Shown: positions 26,480 to 34,849, counted from the first letter of the stretch. The stretch is 36,838 nt of DNA from Acidobacteriaceae bacterium (GCA_003131585.1 PKVW01000046.1:1-36838), one strand, 5' to 3'. Notes: generated by a model not told the origin, from the sequence alone. Made by a program: numbers and translations.

Positions 26480-26700
26480 TCTGCTTCGAGACGGGCGGTC
26501 GAGCGTACCGAACGGAAACCCAATCCTAAACGGCGGGGCTGCGAACCTCTTTTCACGCTCGCAGGGGGAGTCCCGTCGCTATCGCATCGTTACCTCTGTA
26601 CTTACCCGAGTTGCACGATCGTGGGCGACAATAGCACTTCAGGGCCAACACCCGCGGTCGATTTTCTGATATTCTCATGCGTTTTACTTCGAGGTGAACG
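26480..26700. other. Gap upstream of rbfA, no gene seen
   Basis: 221 nt. An inverted repeat, agatcaagcc (26416-26425) with ggcttgatct (26473-26482), straddles the end of the preceding gene. A 6-bp stem, ctgcga / tcgcag (26539-26564), follows. A possible extended -10 (TG-A-TATTCT, 26667-26675) lies 25 nt before rbfA, without a good -35 box. GAGGTG (26691-26696) is a clear ribosome-binding site for rbfA. Confidence 0.4.
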
Positions 26701-27093
26701 GTGGAGAAGCGCGGGGTGAAGTACCATCGCGGGCGGTTGGGCGAGGCTTTGCGCGAAGAGATTGAAACGCTGGTGGAAGGAGAACTGGCCGATCCTCGGA
26801 TCGGGCTGGTGGGCGTGACTGCGGTGCATGTGGCCGACGATGGCCGGTCGGCGCAGGTTCTGGTGGACGTAGATGGCGACGACCAGGAAGCGGAACAAAG
26901 TCTCGAGGGCTTGATCGCCGCCAAGGAGTACATAAGGCACGAACTGGTGGAGCGCTTGCGGCTGAGACGCGCTCCAGAATTGTATTTCCGGCTGGACCGT
27001 TCGGAGCGGGAAAAGGCGCGAGTGGAAGAACTGCTGGCGCGGGCGAAAAAGAGAATGAAATCTCGTACGGGACCGGCTGAGAAGAAGGCGTAG
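26701..27093 (+). CDS. rbfA: Ribosome-binding factor A, GTG start
   Basis: 130 residues from the GTG at 26701, preceded by GAGGTG. Family features: YHRGRLGEALREEIETLVEGELADPRIGLVGVTAVHVADDGRSAQVLV in the first half and KEYIRHELVERLRLRRAPELYFRLDRS in the second. These give the KH-like fold that binds the 16S rRNA central domain during late 30S maturation and cold adaptation. A Lys-rich tail follows. It is 4 nt before the nrnA-like gene, so the two are probably one transcript. Confidence 0.96.
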   Translation: MEKRGVKYHRGRLGEALREEIETLVEGELADPRIGLVGVTAVHVADDGRSAQVLVDVDGDDQEAEQSLEGLIAAKEYIRHELVERLRLRRAPELYFRLDRSEREKARVEELLARAKKRMKSRTGPAEKKA

Positions 27094-27097
27094 CGCT

Positions 27098-28045
27098 ATG
27101 CTGCGGGACGTTCTCCGGCAAATCGAGCAGCGCGACCGATTCGTGCTTACATCGCACGCGCGGCCCGATGGCGACGCCATCGGATCGGCGCTGGCGTGCT
27201 GCCAGGTTTTACGCGCCCTGGGGAAGCAGGCCGACGTGGTGCTGCATGACGGGGTGCCGCGAATCTATCGCGCGCTGCCGTTTGCCGATCAGGTGCTGCA
27301 GGCCAATCGCGTCGCCGGCGATTACGAAGCGGCGATCATTCTGGAGTGTGACAGCATCCACCGCACGCGGCTCGAGGGACTGGAAGACCGCTTTCTGATC
27401 AACATCGATCATCATGTCAGCGGGCGGCCGTTCGCCAACGTGAACTGGATCGATCCGCATGCCGTGGCCACGGCGGAAATGGTGTTCCGCCTGGCGCGCG
27501 AAGCGGGCGCGCATTTCTCTCCGGAGATCGCCACCTGCCTTTACACCGCATTGATGACCGACACGGGATCGTTCATGTTTCAGGGGACGAACCAGAATAC
27601 GTTCGCTCTGGCGCGCGAGCTGGTTCTGGCGGGCGCCGATCCTTCGCATTGCGCCCGCAACATTTACTTTGCCCACTCGGTGGCCAAGATGAGGCTGTTG
27701 GGCGAAGCTCTGCGCAATCTCAACACCGAAGGCCAGGTGGGCTGGACCTGGGTAACGCAGCAGCAAATGGAACGTTGTGAAGCGAAAGAAGAAGATTGCG
27801 AAGGACTGGTGAATTACGTGCTCTCGATCGGAGAAGTTGAGATGGCGGCATTCTTCCGCGAGCTTCCCGGCGGCCGTTTTCGAGTCAGTCTGCGCAGCAA
27901 GGGCAAACTCGATGTGGCGCGAGTGGCCGAGCGCTTTGGCGGCGGAGGCCATGAGTGTGCTGGCGGCTGTTCGCTGGATGGGCCGCTCGCCCAGGCGGTG
28001 CGCCGGGTTCTGGAGCAACTGCGCGGCGGTCCTTCCGTACAATAA
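27098..28045 (+). CDS. nrnA: DHH/DHHA1 phosphoesterase, NrnA-like (oligoribonuclease/pAp phosphatase)
   Basis: 315 residues. DHH domain: SHARPDGDAIGSALA (His20, Asp24, Asp26), LECDS (Asp85), NIDHH (Asp104-His105-His106) and MTDTGSF are the Mn-binding motifs I-IV. The C-terminal DHHA1 domain has SLRSKGKLDVARVAERFGGGGHECAGG. Such proteins degrade short RNA oligonucleotides and/or dephosphorylate pAp. The rbfA-nrnA pairing is widespread. A Glu-Cys precedes the motif II Asp, a common variation. The family is clear; the exact substrate is inferred. Confidence 0.9.
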   Translation: MLRDVLRQIEQRDRFVLTSHARPDGDAIGSALACCQVLRALGKQADVVLHDGVPRIYRALPFADQVLQANRVAGDYEAAIILECDSIHRTRLEGLEDRFLINIDHHVSGRPFANVNWIDPHAVATAEMVFRLAREAGAHFSPEIATCLYTALMTDTGSFMFQGTNQNTFALARELVLAGADPSHCARNIYFAHSVAKMRLLGEALRNLNTEGQVGWTWVTQQQMERCEAKEEDCEGLVNYVLSIGEVEMAAFFRELPGGRFRVSLRSKGKLDVARVAERFGGGGHECAGGCSLDGPLAQAVRRVLEQLRGGPSVQ

Positions 28046-28086
28046 CCTGCGTACAATAGCTGCGCTCAAACGAGCCTGCGTACAAT
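28036..28086. repeat. Three copies of CGTACAAT before the small membrane-protein gene
   Basis: cgtacaat occurs at 28036-28043, 28050-28057 and 28079-28086. The last two share a longer cctgcgtacaat. Each contains TACAAT, a 5/6 match to the -10 box. The first overlaps the nrnA stop region and the last ends 7 nt before the next ATG (28094). It could be duplicated promoter -10 elements or a simple repeat. Confidence 0.55.
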
Positions 28087-28093
28087 CAATCTC

Positions 28094-28339
28094 ATGGACA
28101 TTGCACTGGCAAGGCAGCTGGCGTCTTTTGTGGGGGCGTTGCTGATCCTGGTGGCTTATGGCGGGCACCAGATCGGTTGGATGAATCCCCGCTCGGCGGC
28201 GTACAACGTTTTGAATGCAATTGGCTCGGGCATTCTCGGCTACATCGCGCTGCATCCCTTTCAGATTGGCTTCGTGGTGTTGGAAAGTGTGTGGACGCTG
28301 ATCAGTGTGTACGCCCTGATGCGGCCGAGGGGCGTTTGA
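28094..28339 (+). CDS. Small membrane protein, CBU_0592-like
   Basis: 81 residues with two to three hydrophobic segments (about 9-24, 38-54, 55-75). The pattern FVGALLILVAYGGHQIGWMNPRSAAYNVLNAIGSGILGYIALHPFQIGFVVLESVWTLISVYALMR matches small proteins annotated as CBU_0592-like, of unknown role. There is no clear Shine-Dalgarno. It may be co-transcribed with nrnA. Confidence 0.7.
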   Translation: MDIALARQLASFVGALLILVAYGGHQIGWMNPRSAAYNVLNAIGSGILGYIALHPFQIGFVVLESVWTLISVYALMRPRGV

Positions 28340-28343
28340 TAGT

Positions 28344-28368
28344 TCTCGATTGTTGATCGAGAGATTTT
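28344..28368 (+). terminator. Possible intrinsic terminator
   Basis: tctcgat (28344-28350) pairs perfectly with atcgaga (28356-28362) around a 5-nt loop, followed by ga and four T's. It begins 4 nt after the stop of the small membrane-protein gene. The stem is AT-rich and the T-run short, so termination would be weak. Confidence 0.45.
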
Positions 28369-28467
28369 CGCGCTGCCGCTTTTCAATCAGGCATCAAAAG
28401 TTATAAGTCGGCAATCGGGAATCAACGATTTCACCAATGACGCTCGCCGCTCTCGAACCCTAGCCCT

Positions 28468-30102
28468 ATGACGAATCGCACCCGCACCGACTCGTTGTTG
28501 CTTGCGGGTTTCTGCGCGTTCCTGTTTTTGTACGGATTGGGGCAATTCGGGCTGATCGGAGCCGATGAGCCCCGTTACGCGCAGGTGGCGCGCGAAATGT
28601 TGGAGCGCCACGACTGGATCACGCCCGTGCTGGGCGGCCAGCCCTGGCTGGAAAAGCCGCCACTCTATTACTGGCAAGCCATGCTCGCGTACAGGATCTT
28701 CGGCGTAAGCGACTGGGCCGCGCGCCTGCCTGCGGCGCTCGATGCCACTTTCCTGGTACTGGCGGTGTACTTCTTTCTGCGCCGATTCCGGCCCGGATTT
28801 GAGCTGGATGGCGCACTCCTCACGGCGTCTTCTGCCGGGATCGTTGGATATGCCCGCGCCGCCTCCATGGACATGGCGCTGGCCGCGGCTTTCACAATTG
28901 GGATGCTCGGCTGGTGGGCCTGGCGGGAAAGTGGAAAGAGAATTTACCTGGCGGTATTTTATGGCTTCATGGCTCTGGGGATGCTGGCGAAGGGGCCGGT
29001 CGCGCCGTTGCTCGCCGCTGCGGTGATCGTCCTCTACGCCGCTGCGGTTCGCGAATTGCGTCTGGTCTTAAAGACGCTCTGGCTGCCGGGGATTCTCCTG
29101 TTCTGCGCGATCGCTCTGCCGTGGTATTTCGCGGTGCAAATGCGCAACCCGGAGTTCTTCCGAGTATTTATTCTGGAGCACAATCTAGCTCGCTTCTCCA
29201 GGGATCTTTATCACCATCGCGAACCGTTCTGGTATTACCTGCCCGTAACGGCGCTGGCGCTGGTTCCGTGGACGATCTTCGTGATTGCGGCTTTCGTTCA
29301 TCGAGTGCGCCTATGGTGGGCGAAACCAACGTCAGTGGGCGAAGGCGAAGGCGCTCTGGAAGATCAATTCAGCATGTTTGCCTGCTGCTGGCTGCTCGTG
29401 CCGGTGGTATTTTTCTCGATCTCGCAATCGAAACTGCCCGGCTATATTCTTCCCGCGCTTCCGGCGGGCGCGCTGCTCTTAGCCGATTACCTGCGGCAAC
29501 ATCTGGAACAAAGTAAACCTGAACCGGCCGCGAAAGGGCTGGCGGTGCTGCATGCGCTGCTGGCGGGGAGCCTGATTGTTCCAGCCTTGCTGATTGCCTA
29601 CCTGGTCACGCAGCACCGTCTTCCGCGAGGGCAGCCGATGTTGGTGGCGCTGGCCGTCGCATTTGTGCTGTGCGCCGGAATTGCGCTCACGCTGGTCCGC
29701 AAGACGGGGCTGCGCATGCTGCGGTTCGTCACCCTGATTACAGTCGTGCTTGCGATGGGAGCCGTGTTGAAACTGGGATCCGGAGCTTTGGATCAGACGC
29801 TCTCGGCCCGTCCCCTGGCGCAGGAAATTGCCGGGATGGAAACTCACCCGCTGCCCCTGGCGGTCTATCATGTTCGACGCGAACTGGAATACGGCCTGAC
29901 TTTCTATCGTAACCAGCTAACCTTGAACTACGACTGGGGCAGAGTTCCGCCGGCAGAGCACTTACTGGTGGCGCCGGAGAATTCGCTGGCGGAGATTGCG
30001 AAGCTGGTGGGGGGCCGGCGCGTCTCTTACCTGGGACACTATGCGGCGCAGCGTGTGGACTACTATTGGGTTGCCGCCGCAGGGGCAGGTTCCACGCATT
30101 AG
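28468..30102 (+). CDS. ArnT/PMT-like membrane glycosyltransferase
   Basis: 544 residues with about 11-12 hydrophobic helices. The first outer loop has the catalytic-type GADEPRYAQVAREML motif (Asp33-Glu34), then WITPVLGGQPWLEKPPLYYW. This is the signature of polyprenol-phosphate-sugar-dependent transferases of the ArnT/PMT superfamily. A later LSQSKLPGYILPALP-like region (residues SQSKLPGYILPALPAGALLL) and a small soluble C-terminal part follow. In the characterised relative, aminoarabinose is moved onto lipid A; here substrate and acceptor are unknown. No sugar-biosynthesis genes lie beside it. Confidence 0.88.
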   Translation: MTNRTRTDSLLLAGFCAFLFLYGLGQFGLIGADEPRYAQVAREMLERHDWITPVLGGQPWLEKPPLYYWQAMLAYRIFGVSDWAARLPAALDATFLVLAVYFFLRRFRPGFELDGALLTASSAGIVGYARAASMDMALAAAFTIGMLGWWAWRESGKRIYLAVFYGFMALGMLAKGPVAPLLAAAVIVLYAAAVRELRLVLKTLWLPGILLFCAIALPWYFAVQMRNPEFFRVFILEHNLARFSRDLYHHREPFWYYLPVTALALVPWTIFVIAAFVHRVRLWWAKPTSVGEGEGALEDQFSMFACCWLLVPVVFFSISQSKLPGYILPALPAGALLLADYLRQHLEQSKPEPAAKGLAVLHALLAGSLIVPALLIAYLVTQHRLPRGQPMLVALAVAFVLCAGIALTLVRKTGLRMLRFVTLITVVLAMGAVLKLGSGALDQTLSARPLAQEIAGMETHPLPLAVYHVRRELEYGLTFYRNQLTLNYDWGRVPPAEHLLVAPENSLAEIAKLVGGRRVSYLGHYAAQRVDYYWVAAAGAGSTH

Positions 30103-30263
30103 GCGCCCGCATTTTTTTGGGATCCACGACCGCTGATGGATGTTGCCGCCCTGTGTTCCGCCCGTTTGCCTCGCGTCCTGGAACGCACTAGACTCGGAGT
30201 TCTGCCGCCGCGAACCGGGCCAGAAACCAGGCCGAAGTTTTTGGGCTGACTTGCAGGAGCCGC

Positions 30264-31208
30264 GTGGAGATTCTCGACCTCAGGCATTTTTCTTCCGTAG
30301 ATCTACGCCCCCTGCTCGACGATGAGACGCGGGTCTGGGCGAGTCTGCTTTCGTGGGACTATAACGGATCCGCGGAGATGATCCTCCGCTATGTCGACGC
30401 GAAAATCCTCCCTGGATACGCGGCCATCGAGCGTGGCCGCATCTTCGGCTACAGCTTCTTCGTATATGAAGGCAGCAAGGGAGTGGTCGGCGATCTTTTC
30501 GTGGCGAACGGCGGCCGGCTTCCGAATGCGCCCGAGGTCGAAATCAGGCTGCTGACGCATGTGATCGAGACGCTGCAGCAGTCTCCCGGAATCCACCGGG
30601 TCGAAGCCCAGTTGCTGACGCACGAAACGGGGAGCGTGGCCCGGCCGTTTCTGGATCAGGGATTCCAGCGTCATCCGCGGCTGTTCATGGTTCTCGGGCT
30701 GCACAGCGGTGTGCCGCGGGCGCCGGCTGCGCATCCGGACGTGGAAATCCGGCGTTGGACCGAAGCCGACTACCAGCCTGCCGCCGCCGTGATTACGGCG
30801 GCGTATCGCGGCCACGTCGACGCCCAAATCAACGACCAGTACCACACGCTCAGCGGATCGCTGCGCTTTCTGAATAACATCGTGCTTTTTCCGGGATGCG
30901 GGTTGTTCGATACGGAATCGTCCTATGCGGCTGTGGATCGCAAGGCGAAGAACCTGATCGGGCTCATCCTGTGCTCTCGCGTTCGCGGCGATGTGGGGCA
31001 TGTCACCCAGGTGTGCGTGCTCCCCGAGTACCGCTCGCGCGGGATCGGCGAGTCGCTGCTGGCCGCGACCTCCGTCAATCTTCGCAAGCGCGGTTTTTCC
31101 ATGCTTTCGCTGACGGTAACCGAGGCCAACGCCGGGGCCGTCGCACTCTACCGTCGCCTGAATTTCGACTCGAAGCGAGTGTTCGATGCGTTCGTGTGGG
31201 AGGGGTAG
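30264..31208 (+). CDS. GNAT-family N-acetyltransferase, two-domain
   Basis: 314 residues from the GTG at 30264, preceded by AGGAG. The C-terminal half is a clear GNAT domain: HVTQVCVLPEYRSRGIGESLLAATSVNLRKRGF holds the acetyl-CoA-binding R-x-x-G-x-G/A motif, and VTEANAGAVALYRRLNFDSKRVF is motif B. The N-terminal half (about 1-150), with YVDAKILPGYAAIERGRIFGYSFFVYEGSKGVVGDLF, looks like a degenerate second GNAT fold. The substrate is unknown. The 161-nt gap before it has no feature I can support beyond a T-run at 30110. Confidence 0.85.
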   Translation: MEILDLRHFSSVDLRPLLDDETRVWASLLSWDYNGSAEMILRYVDAKILPGYAAIERGRIFGYSFFVYEGSKGVVGDLFVANGGRLPNAPEVEIRLLTHVIETLQQSPGIHRVEAQLLTHETGSVARPFLDQGFQRHPRLFMVLGLHSGVPRAPAAHPDVEIRRWTEADYQPAAAVITAAYRGHVDAQINDQYHTLSGSLRFLNNIVLFPGCGLFDTESSYAAVDRKAKNLIGLILCSRVRGDVGHVTQVCVLPEYRSRGIGESLLAATSVNLRKRGFSMLSLTVTEANAGAVALYRRLNFDSKRVFDAFVWEG

Positions 31209-31212
31209 ACGA

Positions 31213-31368
31213 AGCTCTTAGCTCTTGACTCTTAGCTTGTTCGGCGTCGGTCACAGAGCGTATGGATGCCAGCGCCTAACGTCTGGAAACCGTTGCGAGG
31301 TCACACCGGGAGCGGGAGTCCCAAGGAAAAGCTAAAAGCTAAAAGCTAAAAGCCAAGAGCTAAAAGCT
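31213..31368. repeat. Heptad hairpin, AGCTNTT family (between convergent genes)
   Basis: Left arm 31213-31240 is agctctt, agctctt, gactctt, agcttgt. Right arm 31327-31368 is six units (aaaagct, aaaagct, aaaagct, aaaagcc, aagagct, aaaagct); the last four reverse-complement the left at about 24 of 28 positions. The right arm is longer than the left. It runs into the stop codon of the 60-residue minus-strand gene. The 86-nt loop contains no gene. This copy lies between two stop codons, so the class is not tied to translation starts. Confidence 0.85.
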
Positions 31369-31549
31369 ACCGCCGCACCAGCCACATCGCCCAGCCCGCC
31401 ACCAGAGCGCCGCCCAGGAACATCGCAAAACAATACAGACCGTAGCGGAGCATGTCGCGAGTCGTCTCGCGGTGCGTGATGCCGAAGACGATGGAGGCAA
31501 ACAGTGCGAACACAAGAGCCGCACTGAAGTGAGTGAGCTGGACGGTCAT
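31367..31549 (-). CDS. Small hypothetical membrane protein
   Basis: 60 residues with two hydrophobic helices (about 7-24 and 36-58) separated by a charged HRETTRDMLRYG turn. The start overlaps the end of the preceding gene by four bases (ATGA), strong evidence that it is real and translationally coupled. The stop codon lies in the heptad arm. The family is unknown to me. Confidence 0.7.
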   Translation of the reverse strand: MTVQLTHFSAALVFALFASIVFGITHRETTRDMLRYGLYCFAMFLGGALVAGWAMWLVRR

Positions 31550-31968
31550 CGTTTTTTCCCGATGGCGATGTGGTAGGCGTCCGCCATCGCAATGAAATTC
31601 AGCAATCCGGCGACGATCATGAACTTAGTTCCGTAATCGGCGATGGCGAAAGCGATGGCGCCCTGGCCCCAGTTCATGGCGAGGGTCGTAATATACATTC
31701 CGCCGGCGCCCAAATCGCCGATGAATCCGAGAATGTCGAGGATGTCGCCGCCATTCGGCTTGTAGATGTGGCCCTGCATCATCAGGCCAAGCACGAATAG
31801 GGATCCGATGGAGACGAGCAGCAGCAGGCCCCGAATCCAGCGTTTTTGGATGATGTGGCCCGCGCCCGGAAGCAGCCAGCCCGCGGCGGGCGCGATTACG
31901 GCCATCATGCTGGCGGGCCGCGCCGGCTCGGCCGCCGGCCTCGTCTTTACTGGAGTGGAATTTGCCAT
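31546..31968 (-). CDS. Hypothetical membrane protein, possibly DUF6677
   Basis: 140 residues. The N-terminal 22 are Pro/Ala-rich and cytosolic-looking, followed by AAGWLLPGAGHIIQKRWIRGLLLLVSIGSLFVLGLMMQGH. That resembles the GWLLPGAGHxxxRRxxRG start of small acidobacterial proteins I recall as DUF6677 (from memory, not confirmed). Three to four helices in all, with an NGGDILDILGFIGDLGAGGMY loop. Its start overlaps the stop of the M24 peptidase by one base, and it overlaps the next gene by 4 bp: a compact three-gene unit. Confidence 0.7.
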   Translation of the reverse strand: MANSTPVKTRPAAEPARPASMMAVIAPAAGWLLPGAGHIIQKRWIRGLLLLVSIGSLFVLGLMMQGHIYKPNGGDILDILGFIGDLGAGGMYITTLAMNWGQGAIAFAIADYGTKFMIVAGLLNFIAMADAYHIAIGKKR

Positions 31969-33134
31969 CAGATAATTACGATCTCGCGTTGAATCTTACC
32001 GGTGACTTCCGCCGACTTGGGCCGGACCAGGATGTTGACTTCGCTGCGCACGCCGAATTCCGGCAGATAAATGCCAGGCTCGATCGAGAAACAAGAGTTG
32101 GGAAGAATCTGGCGCTCGTCGTGGATTTCCAGATCGTCCATGTTGGCACCATTGGAATGGACGTCGGTGCCGATGGAATGTCCGGTGCGGTGAATGAAAT
32201 AATCGCCGTAGCCTTTCTGCTTGATGTGGTTGCGGGTAGCGCGATCCACTTCCCATCCGGCGATGCGGCGGCCGGCGCTAATCGCGTCGATCACGGTATT
32301 GACGCCAGCGTCGCGTGCGTCGCGCACAATCTCGAATACCTCGCGCATGTGATCCGTTGGCGCCTTGCCGACAAAGCCCATCCAGGTAATATCGTAGTAC
32401 ACCGCCGCGGGAACGTCCTTCTTTCCCCACACGTCGAGCAATACCAGATCGCCCTCGCGAATGGGAACGGGATGATCGGCGCGCGGCTCATAGTGCGGAT
32501 TGCCGGCGTTGGCGTTGGCGGCCACGATCGGCGGATCGTCGGTAAGCAGGTTTTCGCGGCGGAACGCTTCCATGAACCACTGCTGGATTTCATGTTCCGT
32601 GGTTCCACCGTTGCGTGACCGCCGGCCGATTTCCTGGAAAGCCGCCGCGGTAATTGAGTCGATGGCATCGCGGGCGGCAAAGTGGGTTTTGATTTGCTCT
32701 TCGCTCCAGGTGGCTTCGAACTGCGCAACCAGGTCGGCCGAGCTAACGATGTTCTTGCCCAAGCCGCGTAGCAACTCGATGGTTCCGGCATCGACTAGAG
32801 AAATGGTGAAGACGATGTTGTTGGGCGAATACTGCATGGCGATGTCGCGGTGGGATGCGAGCACCGACTTCAGGCTGTCGAATAGTTCCTGCCATCCGGA
32901 ATACTGGCGTTTACTGCCGGGCAGGGAATCGAGGTGGCCGGCTTCGATCTTGTGCACCAGTTTCACGGGTTCGCCTTGCGCCGGTATCAGATAGAACCAG
33001 CGCCTTGTGACCATCAGATTCGCGGGCAAGCCGAGCACGCGATAGGCGATGGGATCGCGATGATGGTGGTCGTAGAACAGCCACGCGTCGATGTTGCGTT
33101 CGCGCAGCGCAGATTGGATGGCGGCCAGGTCCAT
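31968..33134 (-). CDS. M24-family metallopeptidase (Xaa-Pro aminopeptidase-like)
   Basis: 388 residues from the ATG at 33134. The frame is open to 33305, but the preceding 57 codons do not resemble the family. The N-terminal creatinase-like domain (about 1-140) is followed by the pita-bread domain. All five metal ligands appear present: Asp234 (LLDVW), Asp248 (YYDITW), a His in HRTGHSIGTDVHSNG, a Glu in FSIEPGIYLPEFG and a Glu in RSEVNILV. It probably removes N-terminal residues before proline or acts as a dipeptidase. Two small membrane-protein genes overlap its end, hinting at a joint but unknown role. Confidence 0.88.
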   Translation of the reverse strand: MDLAAIQSALRERNIDAWLFYDHHHRDPIAYRVLGLPANLMVTRRWFYLIPAQGEPVKLVHKIEAGHLDSLPGSKRQYSGWQELFDSLKSVLASHRDIAMQYSPNNIVFTISLVDAGTIELLRGLGKNIVSSADLVAQFEATWSEEQIKTHFAARDAIDSITAAAFQEIGRRSRNGGTTEHEIQQWFMEAFRRENLLTDDPPIVAANANAGNPHYEPRADHPVPIREGDLVLLDVWGKKDVPAAVYYDITWMGFVGKAPTDHMREVFEIVRDARDAGVNTVIDAISAGRRIAGWEVDRATRNHIKQKGYGDYFIHRTGHSIGTDVHSNGANMDDLEIHDERQILPNSCFSIEPGIYLPEFGVRSEVNILVRPKSAEVTGKIQREIVII

Positions 33135-33316
33135 GGGCAAACGTCTATTGTAAACAATGGGAAGGATTTGAGCGAATCGGGGATGCGCGAATGTTGGGCG
33201 GAAAGCCTGCGCCGCGAAGGGCCTTGCGCTTGCGCCGGCACCATTGCATTGAGTAAAGCGCGCGAGCCGCGCCGTCGAAGACCGAACCGGAGAACGTGGA
33301 GTCACGATGACACGGA

Positions 33317-34588
33317 CTATTCTGTCGCAGCGGCGCCTAACCTCAGGTATCTGTCATACACCCAAAGCAACGCTGCGGTCGCCACGCCCACGGCAGTCAC
33401 CGACCACCAGATAAACTCCGGACGGTGCATCACTTCTCCGAAGTGATGAATGAGCAGCCCTCCGAACCATCCGCCAATGAGCGAGCCGATTCCGATGGGC
33501 AGAAACGCAAATCCCATGTAGGTGCCCTGCTGGCCGGGAGGCGCGAGGCGGGAAATATATTCGTAGTAACGCGGAGATTGTATGATTTCGCCCAGCGAAA
33601 CCGCGACCAGCGTCACCACCACCATCGTCACCGTAGGGTGCGCGATTAGAATCAGCCAGGCCAGCCCGGAGACGAGCGTGCCCAGCGTGATGGCGCGAAA
33701 CGCCGGTATCTTACGGGTGAGAAGGCTCATCGCCATTTGCAAAGCGATCACCGTCAGCGGCCCGGTCACGAGCAGCAGTTCGGTGTCAGTCTTGGGATTG
33801 ATGTACCCGTGAATGTAAAGCGGAAGAACGATGAACTCCTGCCAGTAGACAATCCAGTAACCGGAGAAGATCAGAAGAAAAATCATGAAGCGCGGGTTGG
33901 AGAGCACGGTAAGAAAATTCTTTGCCGCCTGGCTGAGACTAGCCGTCTGCACTTCATTCGAACGGCGCGGCTCTTTGAAGAACAGCAGCACGGCGAAGAA
34001 CATGGCAAACACGCTGACCGCCGCGACCCGAAAAACATTTTCCACCCGCATGTGCCGATGAACCCAGGAGGCGACGTAGGGTCCGGCAGCGCCGCCGATG
34101 TTGACCAGCGTGTAGTAAATGGAGTAACCGATGGAGCGGACGTTTTCCTTCGAGGCCCTCGCGGTAGTTCCGACCACGCTGGGTTTCACCAGGGCGACAC
34201 CCAAGGCCGGCAACATCAGAAGAACGGCGACCAGCGCGACCAGCGGAACGGCATTGCGCACCGGGGCGAGCCAGGGCGCTCCGATCGATCCCAGCAGGAA
34301 GTAAGAAATACTCAGGATCAGGTACGCCAGCGACAGCGCCCGCCGGAAGCCCAGCCGGTCGGCTAGGGTTCCGCCGAACGCCGCCAGAAACCATACCAGA
34401 CCCCCGAACAATCCCGTGAGGCTGCTCGCCCGCTCCACGCCGAAATTCAGCGTTTCGTGGAGGTAGCGCGCCAGCGAAGCGAACGCGGCGTAATACGAGA
34501 GCCGTTCGAAAAGCTCGCTGACGTTGGCGACCCAGAATGGACGCTCGAACCCGGTGCGAATCTCCTGCAAGCGTTCGGAAAAGCTCAA
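33317..34588 (-). CDS. MFS transporter, POT/PTR-like
   Basis: 423 residues, about 12 helices. The N-terminus has FWVANVSELFERLSYYAAFASLARYL, close to the ELFERFSYYG motif of proton-dependent oligopeptide transporters. Later come FGGTLADRLGFRRALSLAY and GYSIYYTLVNIGGAAGPYVASWV, also POT-like. The protein is shorter than typical POTs (about 500 residues), so substrate assignment is uncertain. A peptidase gene follows and a second oligopeptide-type transporter lies upstream, a loose peptide-uptake theme. Confidence 0.8.
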   Translation of the reverse strand: MSFSERLQEIRTGFERPFWVANVSELFERLSYYAAFASLARYLHETLNFGVERASSLTGLFGGLVWFLAAFGGTLADRLGFRRALSLAYLILSISYFLLGSIGAPWLAPVRNAVPLVALVAVLLMLPALGVALVKPSVVGTTARASKENVRSIGYSIYYTLVNIGGAAGPYVASWVHRHMRVENVFRVAAVSVFAMFFAVLLFFKEPRRSNEVQTASLSQAAKNFLTVLSNPRFMIFLLIFSGYWIVYWQEFIVLPLYIHGYINPKTDTELLLVTGPLTVIALQMAMSLLTRKIPAFRAITLGTLVSGLAWLILIAHPTVTMVVVTLVAVSLGEIIQSPRYYEYISRLAPPGQQGTYMGFAFLPIGIGSLIGGWFGGLLIHHFGEVMHRPEFIWWSVTAVGVATAALLWVYDRYLRLGAAATE

Positions 34589-34597
34589 GAGTGGCTC

Positions 34598-34849
34598 CTA
34601 GTAGCTAGTGTGGCGCGGGCGCTCTCGCGCACGCATCTGCGTGGCCGATATCCGTTTTACGTCTGCCCGCGTCTCGATCCCAATGCGCTTCCTGACTTCC
34701 TCGGCCGAAAGTCCGGCGACACGAATTACCTTTCGGCGGCTGGTCTGGCCGGAGGCAATGGTAACGGAAGAACGCGGGACCTTCAAAAGTTTCGCGAAGA
34801 ATTCGATGCATGCTTCGTTGGCTCGGCCTTCCACGGGAGGCGAGGTTAA
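34598..34849 (-). pseudogene. 5'-truncated DUF167 (YggU-like) gene
   Basis: The frame reads NLTSPPVEGRANEACIEFFAKLLKVPRSSVTIASGQTSRRKVIRV, the second half of DUF167 (APPxxGKANxA, GxxSRxK). The first 25-30 residues that normally precede it are missing. The homologous part starts at about 34849, right at the yggS stop codon. The open frame goes on to a TTG at 34894, but in another frame of yggS. A deletion that joined yggS to the middle of the DUF167 gene is the simplest reading. A 37-residue C-terminal extension (Arg-rich) also differs from the family. Confidence 0.6.

Noticed and set aside
25271-26539. Terminal inverted repeats (gccccgcc / ggcggggc) of a mobile element around the low-GC gene
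   Set aside because: Only 8 GC-rich bases match, 1.25 kb apart, with no target-site duplication or transposase; chance is likely.
30110-30117. Terminator after the glycosyltransferase gene, based on a T-run
   Set aside because: A run of T's is present, but no convincing stem precedes it.
33135-33305. 57-residue N-terminal extension of the M24 peptidase
   Set aside because: The residues are Arg/Ala/Pro-rich and unlike the family; the ATG at 33134 begins the typical creatinase-like domain.
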